A stretch of 64,000 bases of DNA from Isoperla grammatica (GCA_945910005.1 OX246743.1:44488736-44552735), one strand, 5' to 3'; positions 1 to 12,650 are shown, counted from the stretch's first letter. Numbers and translations: made by a program. Notes: a model not told the origin generated them from the sequence alone.

Positions 1-17
1 ATCGTTGTTTATCTTAC

Positions 18-3000
18 CGTTAAGCCGAGCTGCCTGGTTGGCCAGGTGAACGTAGCGAATGAACTTGCCCCTGATTGGTGGCCCCACGGCATCTCGCCAC
101 GATCGCCAGATATGAAGTTGCTCTTCGTAGTCACGAGACTGTGATAGGGTTCTTGTAAGGTCTACAATCAAACACCAACACAATAGTTTAGTGCAATACA
201 TGTAACAAGATTATATAGTAACCAAGGGTTTACATTGGAAACAATTCTATTTATTATTTACAAAGTATCTCCTATTTATTATTTCTGCATATTATTAACA
301 AACTGTGTATGCCCCAAGAATACTAATGGCTATAACCACCCCCTGACCTGACTTAAATACAGTGGGAACATGCATATTGATTGAATATATATTATTATTA
401 TTAATATGTTTCAAATTTTTAAATATGTTTCACTGTCACTGATACAGTATTAGGTAGCCCCCTCCCCCCCTCATTTAAAAGCTTCAATTTTTACTTCACT
501 TGAATTTAAGAAGACAAAAAAAATAATCCAAATCCTTACTATATCTTGCTTCAATCCCTAGCTTGTGATATTGGGGTTTTTCTTTCTTTTTGGCATATAT
601 CTAACCAACCATCCAAGCACCATCACATGTTGAAATTTACCAGAATATCCTTTAACAAGTCATGTTTCCAACCCGAAAGTTTCTCGTCTCTTAACTCACC
701 AGGTTCCAAGGATAAATCGCAGTAGCCCGAAAGTCTTGGGCTGTTGTACGGACATATTCTCGCTCTAGAGTAAATGTCTTTCATCTCGGCTACCAGTTGC
801 TGCAACTGTAAATACCAATTTATTAATTTTATAACGATCAACTTTTTAACTCATTGAAATCTTTTGGGTTACTTCTGAAACAGTACCTCGTTGAATTTAT
901 CTTCGTGTAATGCAGATCGTCCCTCGATGGCCAACATTCGTAGCTGCCGCCTCGCAAGGGGGTCTGGCAGTCGCGTCCACGCAAACGAAGTTGCTTTCCG
1001 CCACGAGATTCGTTCGAATTTCCCCTGCAGCGCTTGCTCCTCCAGCTAGGGATAAACTGGCATATTAGCACTGAAAGTCAGCCCCAAACATGATGGTGTA
1101 TTTGACGGGTTAGCTTACCATGCGACGTTTGTTCGTGTCTGTAATGTTGGTACTGAAGTTCCACTGAGCTGATGTGACACGGAAACACATGTTGGAACCT
1201 TCGCGGTCGAATTCTCTCAGGAACTGTAATGCTTCACCCAAATTTCCATTGGGCCCCTAGGAAAATTCCATTTTAAATATGTATTTATTTATTTATTTAA
1301 TAAGCCTCTTCTACAAATCACACATATATGCATGTTGCTGGGACATGCGAATATCTGAAGTTGTCATGATGCTAATTTAGTTAATTTATTCTATTTTATG
1401 ATGTGATTGCATTTGCACTTGATTGTAGATATAATTGACACAGGTTTGATTTGATAGATGTTAGAATAATATTGTCTTAATGAGTGTATTATTATTTTTT
1501 AAGTGCTTATTATATGCATGTTATAAAAAATGTAATATATCAATGGGGAAAAGGCCAATTAAAGCCTGTGTTTAGTAACATTTTCCTTTTTAGTTTCAAC
1601 ATATGAATCAAAACTTAAATAATTATCAAAAATATAAAGCATGAAAAGGCTAATGGAGGAACTATGCACCTGTCATATTGATGTTCCAGATTGGGGTTTT
1701 ATTATTTAAATATAGTATTAATTGACAAAGTTATTAATTAATTTTATAATTTCTTTACATATTAATATTTGTTTATAGATATAATATACAGTAGTTGGAA
1801 AAATATCTCTATTGACTCTGCTAAAACTCAAGTGACTAAACTATTATTAATTTGTAAATGGGTAGGTAATGGGATAATGTAAATTTGTAAGTGTGAATGG
1901 GGTAACCCTAAATGGGTAGGCTACACATTTGTCATTTGGTGTACCTATTTCATTTGACAGCTTATACAAAACACCTTGTTAACAGAAGTGTTTTTGTACT
2001 TGTTACTGTCCAATGTACAACTTTTTACACCAAGGCACTCAAGCATAAAATTGAGGGTGTGATGGGTGGAATTGTAACATTAAGTGGCTACACTTTTATC
2101 AATTTGTTTATTTAATTTGACAGCTTAGATAAAACACCTTGTTAACAGAAGTGTTTTTGTACATGATACCATCCAATGTACAACTTTACATACCAAGGTA
2201 TTCAACCATGAAATTACAGTAATATTTTTTTATAACAGGTGTCATAACTGTAAAATTCTGTTTGCCAAATGATTGGTTTCTTGAAAGAGGAAGGCTGTAG
2301 AATGTTTTAAGTAAATGTGGGCCCTAGTTTTGTCAATGGTTCCGGGTATGTAATCAAGAAGGAAGGAGAGGATGTATTGTGTTCAAGACCGTGACACAAT
2401 CAGTTCCAGTAGAAGTGGCGTGTGTTAGGCCTCACCCTCAAAGGGAAGTGAGCAACAATTACAACGCAGCTTAAGATAAAGATTTAACACCAATTGACCT
2501 TCAGCCTATGAATAACCTCAAGGTTTTTACCATGACATATCCGTGATTGGGCCGATATTGCTTTCATTTTAGAATGTTTGCTGACCCCTTATTCAATTCG
2601 AAACTCTTAATTGATTCCTTAATCTTGAAGGAAAATAGTCGAGTGATTTCTAGTGTTTTAAATTATTTCCATGTTACGCCACATTGTAAATAATGTTATG
2701 TAGGAAATTAGCATTTTACGGTAACGTGAATTCACTCTGACATAACCTCATTATTTCATGCTTTAAATTAACATTTTCAAAAAGTAACTGTACAAACATA
2801 AAAACTAAGGAATGCTACTTTTACTAGTTTCAAGGATTATGAATTTTTGGTTATATTCTAGGAATAACTGATGAAAAAATAATATTAGTAAATGTCAAAA
2901 GTATTTTTTGTTTGTACTCACCTCGGTATATTTTGGTTCCTGACTTAAACCACACGAATCTTTATCAAAGAACAGTAATACTATAACCGAAGTCCACCAC

Positions 3001-3023
3001 ACACTGTAATATTGTCTGGCCAT
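18..3023 (-). CDS. ACE: Angiotensin-converting enzyme-like M2 peptidase, 5' part (five exons, 3' end outside window)
   Basis: Zinc dipeptidyl carboxypeptidase family (M2), normally secreted or membrane-anchored and trimming small peptides. Exons on the minus strand, in order: 2922-3023, 1119-1256, 887-1045, 700-805, 18-161. Phases agree at each join (0,0,0,1). Exon 1 starts MARQYYSVW and has a hydrophobic core (VIVLLFF), which fits a signal peptide. Later exons carry family blocks: FLREFD, WNFSTNITD, then IYSRARICPYN, LEPDLTRTLSQSRDYEEQL, WRSWRDAVG and NQAARLNG. The last exon probably ends at a GTAAGA donor after position 18. About 220 residues are present, the N-terminal third of a single-domain ACE. 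The HExxH zinc site must lie beyond the left edge, so whether this copy is catalytic cannot be judged. The family call is very firm; paralogue identity is unknown. Confidence 0.93.
1954..2279. repeat. Two-copy tandem duplication in ACE intron 1
   Basis: Two diverged copies with a period of about 163 bp, starting at the TTGACAGCTTA motif at 1954 and again at 2117. Both contain the phrase CACCTTGTTAACAGAAGTG. The rest of the 1.67-kb first intron (1257-2921) is AT-rich and shows nothing else I recognise. Confidence 0.75.
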
Positions 3024-4300
3024 ATCGCAACTGTCAAGACGACGTTCCAACACAGACTAAGTAAGCGCGTCGTCTGTCACCGATTACAAACCAACGCGCA
3101 GAGACACTTCACCGCAAAGGACAAGATTACACTGCTACTACGTATTGCAAATACATCTCCTTGCAAAGCACTGGATGTCACTGGGAGTTGTTGCCAAGAC
3201 TGTGTTATTGTGTTGAGTAGTGTTGTAGGTGTGTGCAACGATCGTCGGACCGCGAAGCGAGACTTTGATGAGTCACGGAGTGGAGCACATACGGTAGGGG
3301 AGAAGGAGGAGTCTTCAGCCGATGTCTTTGACTGATTAAGATGATCTGAGCAAGTATTTGCATTGTTACTCGCTGATCGGGCTGTCGTGATGTCCGTTAG
3401 CGATGATCGAGTGGAAGGGACAGGAAATGGAGAAATTTAATGCTAGGCTTGATTCGACAGAATTACAGGAAATTGATTTCTTTTCTTTTAAAATAATTAT
3501 TCCTGGATCGAAATTATACTTCCATTATAGTGAAACTCAAAACTGTGATCAATCAGGCTCTAGAGGCCATTGTTTAGTTAGTTTACTTTTCTGGTTTGTT
3601 CCATGTCTTTTAAAATACTGGAAACAAAGAATTATTTAAGGCTTATAATAATTTGTCTTTTACATACATTTCTTAAAGATTAGTGACCTAAAAACAAAAT
3701 ATTCATAAAATGGATCCTGCAATTTGATTTAAAATTTATTAGCAGATGGCAATATGACTAAATGGTACTTGCTTTGTATTTTTAGCTTTGTCTGGACAAA
3801 TCTTCTGGTAATTTCTATCTGATTTTTTAAATTATTACCTTAAAATTATGGGTATGATAAATGTAGTAAACAGCCACGAGTTTTGAACTTTAAAGTTAAA
3901 CTACATTAAAAAATAAATTGTCTGTGGGGAAAATACCACCACCACGAAAACACAATGAGCTTAAAAGTGTTGAACAGAAGTACGCACTGTAACCGGACTC
4001 TTAACTAAATGTGTTCGGGGTCATAAGTAACAAGAGTTCAATATTTTATTGAAAAAACATTTATTCATTCAATAAGTTCAAGAATACTGAAATTTACAAA
4101 TACTTCAATTAATACAATTTCATTGTAACTTAAATTACAAATTGCACTACAATCACACTACATTCAATATGTATTATATTCCTCTCCTCAAAACAGCTAC
4201 TACTGTGATTATTGTGATTGAGCAATGCATGCATGAGCAATGCAATGAAGAGAGAACCACATTTGCAAACCAATACAATACAAAAGTTTACCAAACTTCA
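3024..4300. other. Upstream region of the ACE gene, no gene seen
   Basis: The first 300 bp upstream of the ACE start codon are less AT-rich than their surroundings and should hold its promoter and 5' UTR. No TATA box is obvious. Two open frames of 107 and 78 codons here have no family resemblance and no splice or codon support, so I do not call them genes. Confidence 0.5.
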
Positions 4301-4809
4301 CAGTGTTGTGACTTTATCGAGATAACATTTGTTATCTTTTACCTTTAACTTTTATCTAGATAAAAAAAAAGTATCTTGTCTCATCTTTTTAATGTCACCC
4401 TTTTTTCTTTAGATTTTTAAAACAAATCCTACATCATGATTTGAGAATTTTGAAATACTGAATTAGGTATTTTCATTATAATTGAGAATTGTGGCCAATA
4501 ATATCTTGTGAATGAAATAGAGCCCCTTCTTAAACAACTACAAATGCGCATCTGTCTAGTAGGCCTATGGAAAAATATTACAAAATCTGTACTACTGATG
4601 TAGGGGGAAAACACTTTTTTTTTAGAAACTCATTTCTAGACTATAGTTATTATCTTTCAGTTTTATCCAAACAAAATGATCTCATTAATCATATTTAACT
4701 TTTATCGAGATAGATTTTTAAACCTTTTCTTTTGTTATCTAGATAACTGTTTGGAGAATTATCTTCATCTTTGTCTAGATACTAAATAAACGATCTAGTC
4801 ACAACACTG
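4301..4809. mobile_element. Small inverted-repeat element (MITE), hAT-like ends
   Basis: The left end reads CAGTGTTGTGACT and the right end is its exact reverse complement, AGTCACAACACTG, 509 bp apart. Inside the ends are several TTATC(G/T)AGATA motifs, so the element is rich in GATA-type sites. It has no coding capacity. CAGTGTTG ends are typical of hAT non-autonomous elements. The flanks share only TTCACA-like sequence, not a clean 8-bp duplication, so the superfamily is inferred from the ends alone. Confidence 0.65.
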
Positions 4810-6239
4810 TTCACAAGCACAAATCTTTCAGACATGGGTAATCTAATCAGTCCATTAAAATACAATTTTTGACACAACGACCATTCATAATAGTTTAAAT
4901 TGTTCCATATTATCGTCAAGGTGACCTGTCATTGCCGGTACGCGCACCGCAAGACACCGAAGCTTGACTAATTGTTTGCTCGAGGACACGTAATTGACGA
5001 GATGGCCTCGTTACCCAACAATGAGACATGTGTGCTCATCACACATGCTCAAAGAGCAAAGAAATAAATTGGACTGATACACGTTTAAGTGATGCACTTG
5101 ACACTAATTCATGAGCATAGAGAGACAAGACAAGCCACGCATCCTAAAATAATATCAACAAAATACATCTAGAAAACTCAACAAATAAAATTATTTGACT
5201 TTTTATGTAAAATATAGAAAATGCTTACTATTTAAACTATATACATAAAAATATATATCTACAGTTATAAAAACATTAGTAGACATATAAGAGACTGGTG
5301 TGATAGTTCCAAATTAGATTAACTCCAAAATAACAAGGACTGGTTTTATGTTACAGAATGATCATGAAATAATACATTCAGAATAGTGCAGACAGTGAAA
5401 TTGCTCAAAGTATACACTTAATATTTGGCAGTGATTAAACATTGGTATTTGCAGATTTAGAATCGTTTTGCAAAATGAAATAATGTATTTGTTGTCAATC
5501 CTTTGGAAATTTCATGGTTCTCTACTCTCTAGTGATAATTAAGTTACATTCACTGTTTGGCTATTTGTAGACAAGGTTGAACTATTTCATTTAGTACTAG
5601 TAGAGTGCATTGTCACACCGGAATAATACTGTATTAAATCATAGTAAAATAATTTAATAAAACAACATCCTTAAATACTAAGCATACTCTATTTCAAATG
5701 TACAAAATATGGCAGCAATTACACAAAAGGTTTATATAGCATTACAAAAGTACATAAAAGTGCGTACAGGTTGCACATAGGAGCAGCAAGTTTCGTCTAG
5801 CTGCCTCGAAGTTTGGTTCTCACACGACGTAGGAACTTGCTAAAACTCTTCGACCCTTGATTTATATGGCGGTGGCTTTACACTCGCTCCACTCAATGGT
5901 AGTTAAGATATCTTCTTTACCCACACTTCTTTGGCATAGTTGCAAGTTCCTGGTTGTGTGAACCTACCAATGACATGATTCTAGCCAAGGAATCGGTCAG
6001 GTATTGCCTGCTTCAAACTATAACAACATGCATTCTAGATTTGAAACAAACCTCCGCTACAGTTCGAGCACATTTAGCATAGCCAAGCTTATTTTAATAT
6101 AACCTGGGTGACGATAACAAAAACGTCACGTAATTCATAAATTCACACAACCAGGAACACACAAAGTGACCCGAGAAGAGGAAGATATTTTTACCATCCT
6201 TGAATAGTAAAGTGCGGGCGTTCAAGGGCGACGCAGAAC
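4810..6239. other. Intergenic region and zinc-finger 3' UTR
   Basis: AT-rich sequence downstream of both flanking minus-strand features. The part just below 6240 is the 3' UTR of the zinc-finger gene. A possible weak ATTAAA polyadenylation signal on the minus strand lies near 5651-5656. Nothing else is recognised. Confidence 0.4.
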
Positions 6240-9200
6240 CTACAACAACTGCACCAGATTCGTGTTCTGTTGTCCCATTTCGTGGGCGGCGAGGTCGGCG
6301 CCCGATATGGTCATCCCCAGACTGGTGGGCGGCGGCTGCTGGGCGTACATGTTGACGGGCGGCGTGGGGTGACGCAACATGTGTTGTTGCTGCTGCTGCT
6401 CCTGTCCGTGGTGGGCGAGCATCTGCATCGGCTGTTGCATCTCGTCGTGGTGCGACTGTACGGTCGGCGGCCTCTTCTTCCTGCGGCGCTTCGAGTTGGG
6501 GTTGGGCTGGCGCGGTATCCTGTCGTGGTGCATCAGGTGGTAGCGCAGGCTGCACCGCTGGCGGAAACACTTGCCGCAGAGCGGACACGGGTGGGGCTTC
6601 TCGCCCGTGTGCTTCAGCTTGTGCGTCTTGAGCGTGGAGTTGCGGTAGAACGTCTGGCCGCAGGTCTCGCAGACGAAGGGACGCTCGTTGGTGTGCTTGC
6701 GGGCGTGACACTGCAACGTGTACTTGGTCGCGAACGCCATGCCGCAGACGGCGCACGAGAAGTTGCGCTCGCCCGAGTGGACGTACTTGTGGATGCGCAG
6801 GTTGCTCTGGTTGGAATATACCTGGAACGTAATAGTGGCTCCACTTTAGCACGCAATGTTTATCTATTTACAAACACAAATCTTAATGGAACAGGCCACC
6901 TGTAGATTATGTGAGTTGGAAGATCAAGACAGAGCGCACCTATTTAGATGCGCCGCCCTCAAGGACATTGACTCCCTGACCGACTCAATGAGCAGGACAG
7001 AGAAGGAGGCAGCCTTATATTGGATAGCAAGAAAGAAGAATGGTTGAAGAGGCCAACTCTGCACAGGAAAAAAAAAAGGCGATTGGTGTTTTAAGAATGA
7101 ATTGGACTGTAAAATCCAATCAAATATTAATAATAATACTAATAATTGTCTTTATGTCTCAAGGAAAAGGGCGAATGTTAAGCCAGAGATTCCCACCACA
7201 AGAAAGCTAAACATTGAAAATGAATCTCTACTGCAGGGTTGTCGATGTTTCCTCACCTTGCCGCACTGATCACAGACGCAGGGGGTGAAGTCTCTCTCGC
7301 GACGCGTGTACGGTTTCCGCGGCTTATCCGCGAGCTCCGGATTGTGCCTCGTCCGCTCGTGCGTCCCCAGACCCCCCCGTGTGGCGAACCCCTTTCCGCA
7401 GTGGGGACAGATGTGGGCCTTCTCCCCGCTGTGCGTCACCCGGTGATTCTGTAAGAACGTAATTCAACGCCGACTTTAGAACCGGCAACAGGACTGTACA
7501 CTAAAGTTACACATTGCATCCTAGCCTGTATGATGGCCATGGGTGATATTTATTTTGGAAGTTTGCCTATCCATAAATTAGTCAATCCTACAGAACTATT
7601 TAGTCAGGTAATTACAATGTACAATTACCTTGAGTGTGAACATTCTGGTGAATGCTAAAGGGCACAGATCACATTTGAACGGACGATCATTATTGTGTTG
7701 ACGCATGTGCGCTCTTAAGCTGTCGTTACGACGAAACTTCTTGTGGCAGATTTCACACTGGAACGGCTGGAGATCGGTATGAACAATCTCGTGAGCTTTG
7801 AGAATAGTTTTAGTGGTGAAAGACTTTTTACATATCTCGCAAGCGTAATCTCGTACGCCCGTATGAACCGTTTCGTGGTCTCGCAAGTCGTTTCGACCGT
7901 GGAACCTTTTACCGCAAGTCAAACATTCGAAGCGCTTTATTCGCATCCTCCTCGCGGGCTTCTTTTCTTCTTCCATCTTGCTGATGGAGGGTCTCTCAGA
8001 GTGTTCGGGCTCTGAATCGAAATTGTCGTCTTGCGCAAAGAATCCATCACTGAAGTTACCTGCATCATTGTTTGAACTGTTTGAATCATCTTCAGATTTA
8101 AGCTTTACCTCTTCAATGGGGGCTTCTTTCACAACTTTCCGAATCGCGAGTTTATTGCTCAGTTTTGGCGACGAGTCAACTGTGTTGTCAACATCATTGC
8201 AAACTTTTTCAACTTCGTACGAAATATATTTTGTTTTTCTCTTTGCTCGTTTACTCGTTTCTTTTTTTAAATTTTTCTTTACTCTACCCCGACTTTTCGT
8301 GACGCTCCGTAACTTTCTGGGCATTAAAGGCCTATCATCGCTATCACTACCACTGTCCACACTGTGAGAGACTTCCACAGGGAACGGTATTTCTATCTCC
8401 TCCTTCGCTAAATGCTCATCGATATCAATGCCTTCTTCTTTCACGCGAACTTTTTTAAATGTTACTGGTGCCAATGGTGGTTTTGTGTCTGCATCCTCAT
8501 ATTCAGAGTTTTGATAGTCTGGGCCTACTGCTATGCTTGCAAAGAGCTTTGGTTTGTTACAATCTAGGTCCTGAGTGTCTGTTGATATGGTTTTAGAAAA
8601 TTTAGTCAGGCTTTGTCTATAGAATTCATAATGAGCTTCTAGATCGCTTGTGTCTACTCCAACTGTGCACACGGAAACTAGTCCATTCTGACGGTTACTA
8701 CAGTTTTTACATGATTTACTTCCAAGCAAAACAAGATCAATGGTATCGGTACCAGTACCAATTGCTTTTTTGGAGATCGACTTATGTTGACCATTTATTG
8801 CAGCAGGTAACGAATCCACTTGACTATCTTCTTCAGAATCTGTGTTGACCAATGTCGTTCTTTCAATTAATTCTTCCTTAACCTGAACCTGAAAAAGAAA
8901 CAATTATTTCCAATTGAAGCAAACTGAATGAATGCCTGGAGAAAAAGAGAAATAATAGCAGAGTGTAGCTGCTAAGCAGAATTTACAAACAAACAAACAA
9001 ACAAACATACTATAAGACAGTTAGACCTAGGCAGCTAGCACATTGACACTAAATAAAGGCTATTATTATTTATATCTACTAAACCCTGGCTGGGCCTAGC
9101 AATACCTTTGTATATGCCTATCCAGCTCTATGGAGGCCTGGATATACAAAGGCGATTCTACGTGGGACTGATTCTAGATCCAAGTAGCGTAATGTGTGTT

Positions 9201-9612
9201 TGTGAAGTGTCGAGTAGGGCCTTTGGTAGGGCCTAGGTGTAGGCCTAGTCTAGGCCTACCCTACTCTTTAACTGATTAGCAAATTATGATTAATTTATTA
9301 ATTTAGTACGCTTTAATAGATAAGATCATTTGTGCACGGTGTAGCAAAGCCTCAGCACGTAACGTCAGGGCTAAGCTACGCTGCTAAGCCCACCAAAGAA
9401 TACATTTCTTACATTTCTTAACTAAATTATTGGATTTGTTTGGAGCTAGGTTTAGTCATACAGTTTAAAATACAACCTAGTCTAATCCAGGCGGTACAAA
9501 CAGTTGACAATTGGTAATCACGCCTAGCATTAGGAATGTCAACAACAACAAAACTAACCCCAGGCCACTCCAAAGACTTCCGAATCGCCTCCGAAAAATT
9601 CTCAAACGACAT
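6240..9612 (-). CDS. C2H2 zinc-finger protein, nine fingers, four coding exons
   Basis: Probable nuclear DNA-binding regulator. Exons on the minus strand: 9559-9612, 7629-8888, 7257-7448, 6240-6821, all joined in phase 0, giving about 695 residues. The N-terminal half is acidic and Ser/Lys-rich, with VKEE-type motifs and basic stretches (RKLRSVTKSRGRVKK). Nine C2H2 fingers follow, with TGEKP-like linkers (HTGVRDY, HSGEKAH, HTGEKPH). Two fingers, CDLC...HRVTH and CDQCGKVYSNQSNLRIH, are split by introns yet read perfectly across the joins, which confirms the exon model. The tail is Gln/Pro/Met-rich and ends NTNLVQLL. The first exon (MSFENFSEAIRKSLEWPG, donor GTTAGT) is less certain; start at 9612. 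Orthology and DNA target are unknown. Confidence 0.85.
6883..7077 (+). mobile_element. 3' end of a LINE (I/Jockey-like), 5'-truncated, in a zinc-finger intron
   Basis: The frame reads CRLCELEDQDRAHLFRC, the C-x2-C-x8-H-x3-C knuckle found at the C-terminus of many I/Jockey-group polyproteins. It then runs through EKEAALYWIARKKNG to a stop, a short 3' UTR and an A-tract of about 10. It lies antisense to the host gene. The same terminal segment recurs at 16843-16890 (minus) and 21751-21828 (plus), so it is a dispersed family. Confidence 0.75.
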
Positions 9613-9959
9613 GTTCGCTTCTATTTTAGCTACACAGCTAAAATAACAAGTATCTCAAATCATCCTGGGGATGTAAGATGAACTCCCTAATATTTCACAT
9701 TAAAAATCATACAGAATTTTCCAAAATACAAAGTGAAACACCACTGTAATAAAATCGAACTGTATGTGTAAAATTAGCTTCAAGCCGAACCTGAAACATT
9801 TCAAGGACAAAAAAATCGATTTATGTCATGATGGCCAACACCACGATTTAGTTTCGACTAATCGTTGTCGACAGCTGTCCAGTCAGTGGTGCTAAGTTGT
9901 GCCACTAAGCCTATTTCACTTGCACGTGTTTGTTATTATTTTTCAATACATATTAAAAG
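9613..9959. promoter_or_regulatory. Divergent promoter between the zinc-finger gene and PNO1
   Basis: The zinc-finger start codon at 9612 points left. A PNO1 leader exon is inferred to end at 9959 (AAAAG followed by the donor GTATGTATT). The two transcription starts therefore share at most about 300 bp. No TATA box is evident, as is common for housekeeping promoters. Transcription start sites are inferred, not seen. Confidence 0.5.
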
Positions 9960-10370
9960 GTATGTATTTGATTCTTAGAAATATTATATTCATCATACTT
10001 ATTAACTTTGTAATTGAGACATTCATGCATTAGCATAGATAGGGTGGAATAATCCATATGTTGACCTAGACCTTGAGAACTAGGCCCTATGCATGGTCTA
10101 GGACTAGGGCCCTAGGCCTAGGGTAGGCCTAGGAGGCAGGTCGTACAGGTTATATTGTAGTGACAGGCCCCGTCTAGATGCTATGAAATTGGAAGCTTTA
10201 GGTGTACGTAGGACGGTAGGACTATGTCTCATCTCATTCTGAATCTTGTGGTTAATCGTAGTCTAGTCCCTAGGCATATCTGGAGGTGCAAAAGTTGGTA
10301 TTTTCTGGTCATTCAGTTGGTCTAGGCCTACATTTAATTATTAATTATAAATGTACTTTTTTTGCAGACA

Positions 10371-11093
10371 ATGGCAGACACTTCAGTCCAAGCAGAAGAG
10401 GCAGATTCTGTAGCTCCAGTCACACAAAAGAAAGCAAAGAAACGTCGTGCGGAAGAGGATGAAAGTCAAATGGAAGTGGATGGAGGAATTGAAGGCAGAC
10501 GACGTCAACAAGCTCCCAGTGCAAAAAGAAACTGTCAGAATAACACTAGCACAGAGATGCGAAAGATTAATGTCCCCTCTCATCGCTTTTCACCGCTTAG
10601 AGATAACTGGATGAAGATTTTCAGCCCGATCGTAGAACATCTCCATCTGCAAATTCGCTTCAATCTGAAAACTCGCCAAGTTGAAATTAGAACTTCAAAG
10701 GAAACTGAAGACATAGCTAACCTTCAGAAAGCAGCTGATTTTGTAAAGGCATTTATTGCTGGTTTTGAAGTTGAAGATGCATTGGCTCTGTTGAGATTAG
10801 ACGATCTTTTTGTCGAAACGTTTGAGATTACAGACGTGAAACCATTAAAAGGAGATCATGTGTCCCGGGCTGTAGGAAGGTTAGCAGGAAAAGGAGGAAG
10901 AACGAAGTTTACTGTAGAAAATGTTACCAAAACGAGAATTGTATTGGCTGACTCAAAGATCCATATTTTGGGATCATTCCAGAATATTCAAGTTGCTCGT
11001 AGAGCTATATGCAACTTGATTTTGGGCTCTCCGCCATCTAAAGTGTACGGTCAGCTACGAAATGTTGCCAGCAGAATTTCGGAAAGAATGTAG
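10371..11093 (+). CDS. PNO1: RNA-binding protein PNO1 (partner of NOB1)
   Basis: Assembly factor of the 40S ribosomal subunit that binds pre-18S rRNA near the NOB1 cleavage site, in the nucleolus and cytoplasm. 240 residues, close to the family's usual length of about 250. The first 75 residues are charged and poorly conserved. From there the sequence follows PNO1 closely: [20 protein letters not shown], then the KH-type region with [49 protein letters not shown], and the C-terminal [13 protein letters not shown]. The CDS sits in one exon. The start is the ATG four bases after an acceptor (TTTTTTTGCAG), and a non-coding leader exon probably ends at 9959. The upstream in-frame MQT codon falls inside the intron and is not used. 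Call very firm. Confidence 0.96.
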   Translation: MADTSVQAEEADSVAPVTQKKAKKRRAEEDESQMEVDGGIEGRRRQQAPSAKRNCQNNTSTEMRKINVPSHRFSPLRDNWMKIFSPIVEHLHLQIRFNLKTRQVEIRTSKETEDIANLQKAADFVKAFIAGFEVEDALALLRLDDLFVETFEITDVKPLKGDHVSRAVGRLAGKGGRTKFTVENVTKTRIVLADSKIHILGSFQNIQVARRAICNLILGSPPSKVYGQLRNVASRISERM

Positions 11094-12650
11094 ATTTGTG
11101 TTTTTGGGTAAATGGACTTTTGATTTGATGGTAACATACTCTGGATCAATTTGGTTGGAGATACATTGGACAATATTAATATTATATATATTTTTAAAAT
11201 ATTGATTCACAAATAGCTGTCTGCATTTGCTATTGGCCTCTTGATTGATATAGCAAAAAAAACTTTTTTTTAGAAAATTCAACTTTCCATAGAGCATTTA
11301 AGCACTGTAAGCATAGACATAGCCTACATGTTATCGGTAACTTTGCAGACAACTCATGATATTGATCTTGTACATGTTATATCATCTAATATCCGTTAAG
11401 GATGTCTAAGATGTCTAAAAAAACAAAAACAATAGTGATTGTAAAAAAATAAGTTAGCCTATGCAAGTATGAACCTAAAAAACAAAATGTTAAAAACATC
11501 AAAAATTAAAATTTGTTAAAAAATGAATGATAATATGGTCAAGAAGCATTTATTTATGTTTTACTATTAGACAGTCGCTTGCCAGAATATAGCTACTGAG
11601 TTAGTTAGGTAAGAGAAAAATAACATTAAACTAGATATGCTAAAAATAATTTTGGAAAGCAAAATAGACTAGCTGCAGTGGCTGAACTTTAAATTGTCAA
11701 ATTTCCAATGAATTATTTCTTCTGTTGGTAACAGTTTGCAGTATTTTTTTGACTAAAATTGCTACCTCAACAAAGCTACAATTCTTAATACTGGAACAAT
11801 ACACTAGTAAGCTTTGCTAACCTAGTGATACTTTGCAGCTGAATTCTGGCATTTGACTTTTAAGTTTAAAAAGTGCCAGTTGATGTCTATAATACTGGTG
11901 TGCACCATGTCATTACCTGGGTTGTAAAATACAAGTGAAATCAGTTGAATAGTGGTTTAATAATTGGAAGTTGGGTGTCTTTTAAGCGTTTAAAGTTTAA
12001 TTGCACAATCTTAAAATGTATTTAAACTGTAAAATACATTAAAATTTAGAAACAATTTGTTGACTTTTGTTTTTTTTTCTCAGTAGTTCCACTTTTTTCC
12101 GTCCAATTTTCCCCAAAACCATAATGATAACTTGCTATTTATTATATAGGTATTTATATTTTACCTGCAGTTGCTTTGCTCATGCTGATTTCTTTCTGCA
12201 TTGTTTTTACAAATTGTGATTTACAGCATGGTAAAACACGTATTTCTTTATTTTAAAAATATAATCTGAATACCAATTGTCACGTGTCTCCCTTTTTTAG
12301 TTCAGCCCACTTTTTACAAAATTTCTTAGTGAGTCGTAGAGTGAGAAATGACTTTTTGTATTTTGTGGTTCATATTACGCGCCACTATAACCAGTGCCTT
12401 TTTGTGCCAGCTACCGTCAATTCAAGGTCTACTGGATTTACTCCTAGCGGAACCGTCAAATATCCATGTGCAGTGACGTGATTGTTTCAAGATGGCAGCT
12501 TGGGGATACAGTTGTGCGGGTAATCGTGCAAGGAACACCGATCTTTGTGTTTAATAATGTCATATCAAGTAGTTAAATCTTGTATTTAGTTGAAGGGAAT
12601 CTCCATTTACATATTGATACAGTTTTATAACAATTTAGCGAGAAACTACT
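11094..12650. other. PNO1 3' UTR and NTAQ1 upstream region
   Basis: AT-rich without a gene. Just upstream of NTAQ1, at 12488-12496, is CAAGATGGC, a YY1/Pho-type core often found at animal housekeeping starts. Its ATG (12492) opens a short frame that closes before the NTAQ1 start, so it could act as an upstream ORF if the transcript begins before it. Confidence 0.45.

Noticed and set aside
3012..3335. 107-codon plus-strand frame over the ACE first exon
   Set aside because: It runs antisense to the signal-peptide exon, whose start, splice donor and phase all fit; no family resemblance.
6270..6905. 211-codon plus-strand frame over the zinc-finger exon
   Set aside because: Shadow of the GC-rich exon on the other strand; the minus strand reads perfect C2H2 fingers here.
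7596..7628. Continuation of the zinc-finger frame past 7629
   Set aside because: The coding exon ends at a GTAATT donor at 7628; the next exon completes the interrupted finger (HRVTH), so the extra residues are intronic.
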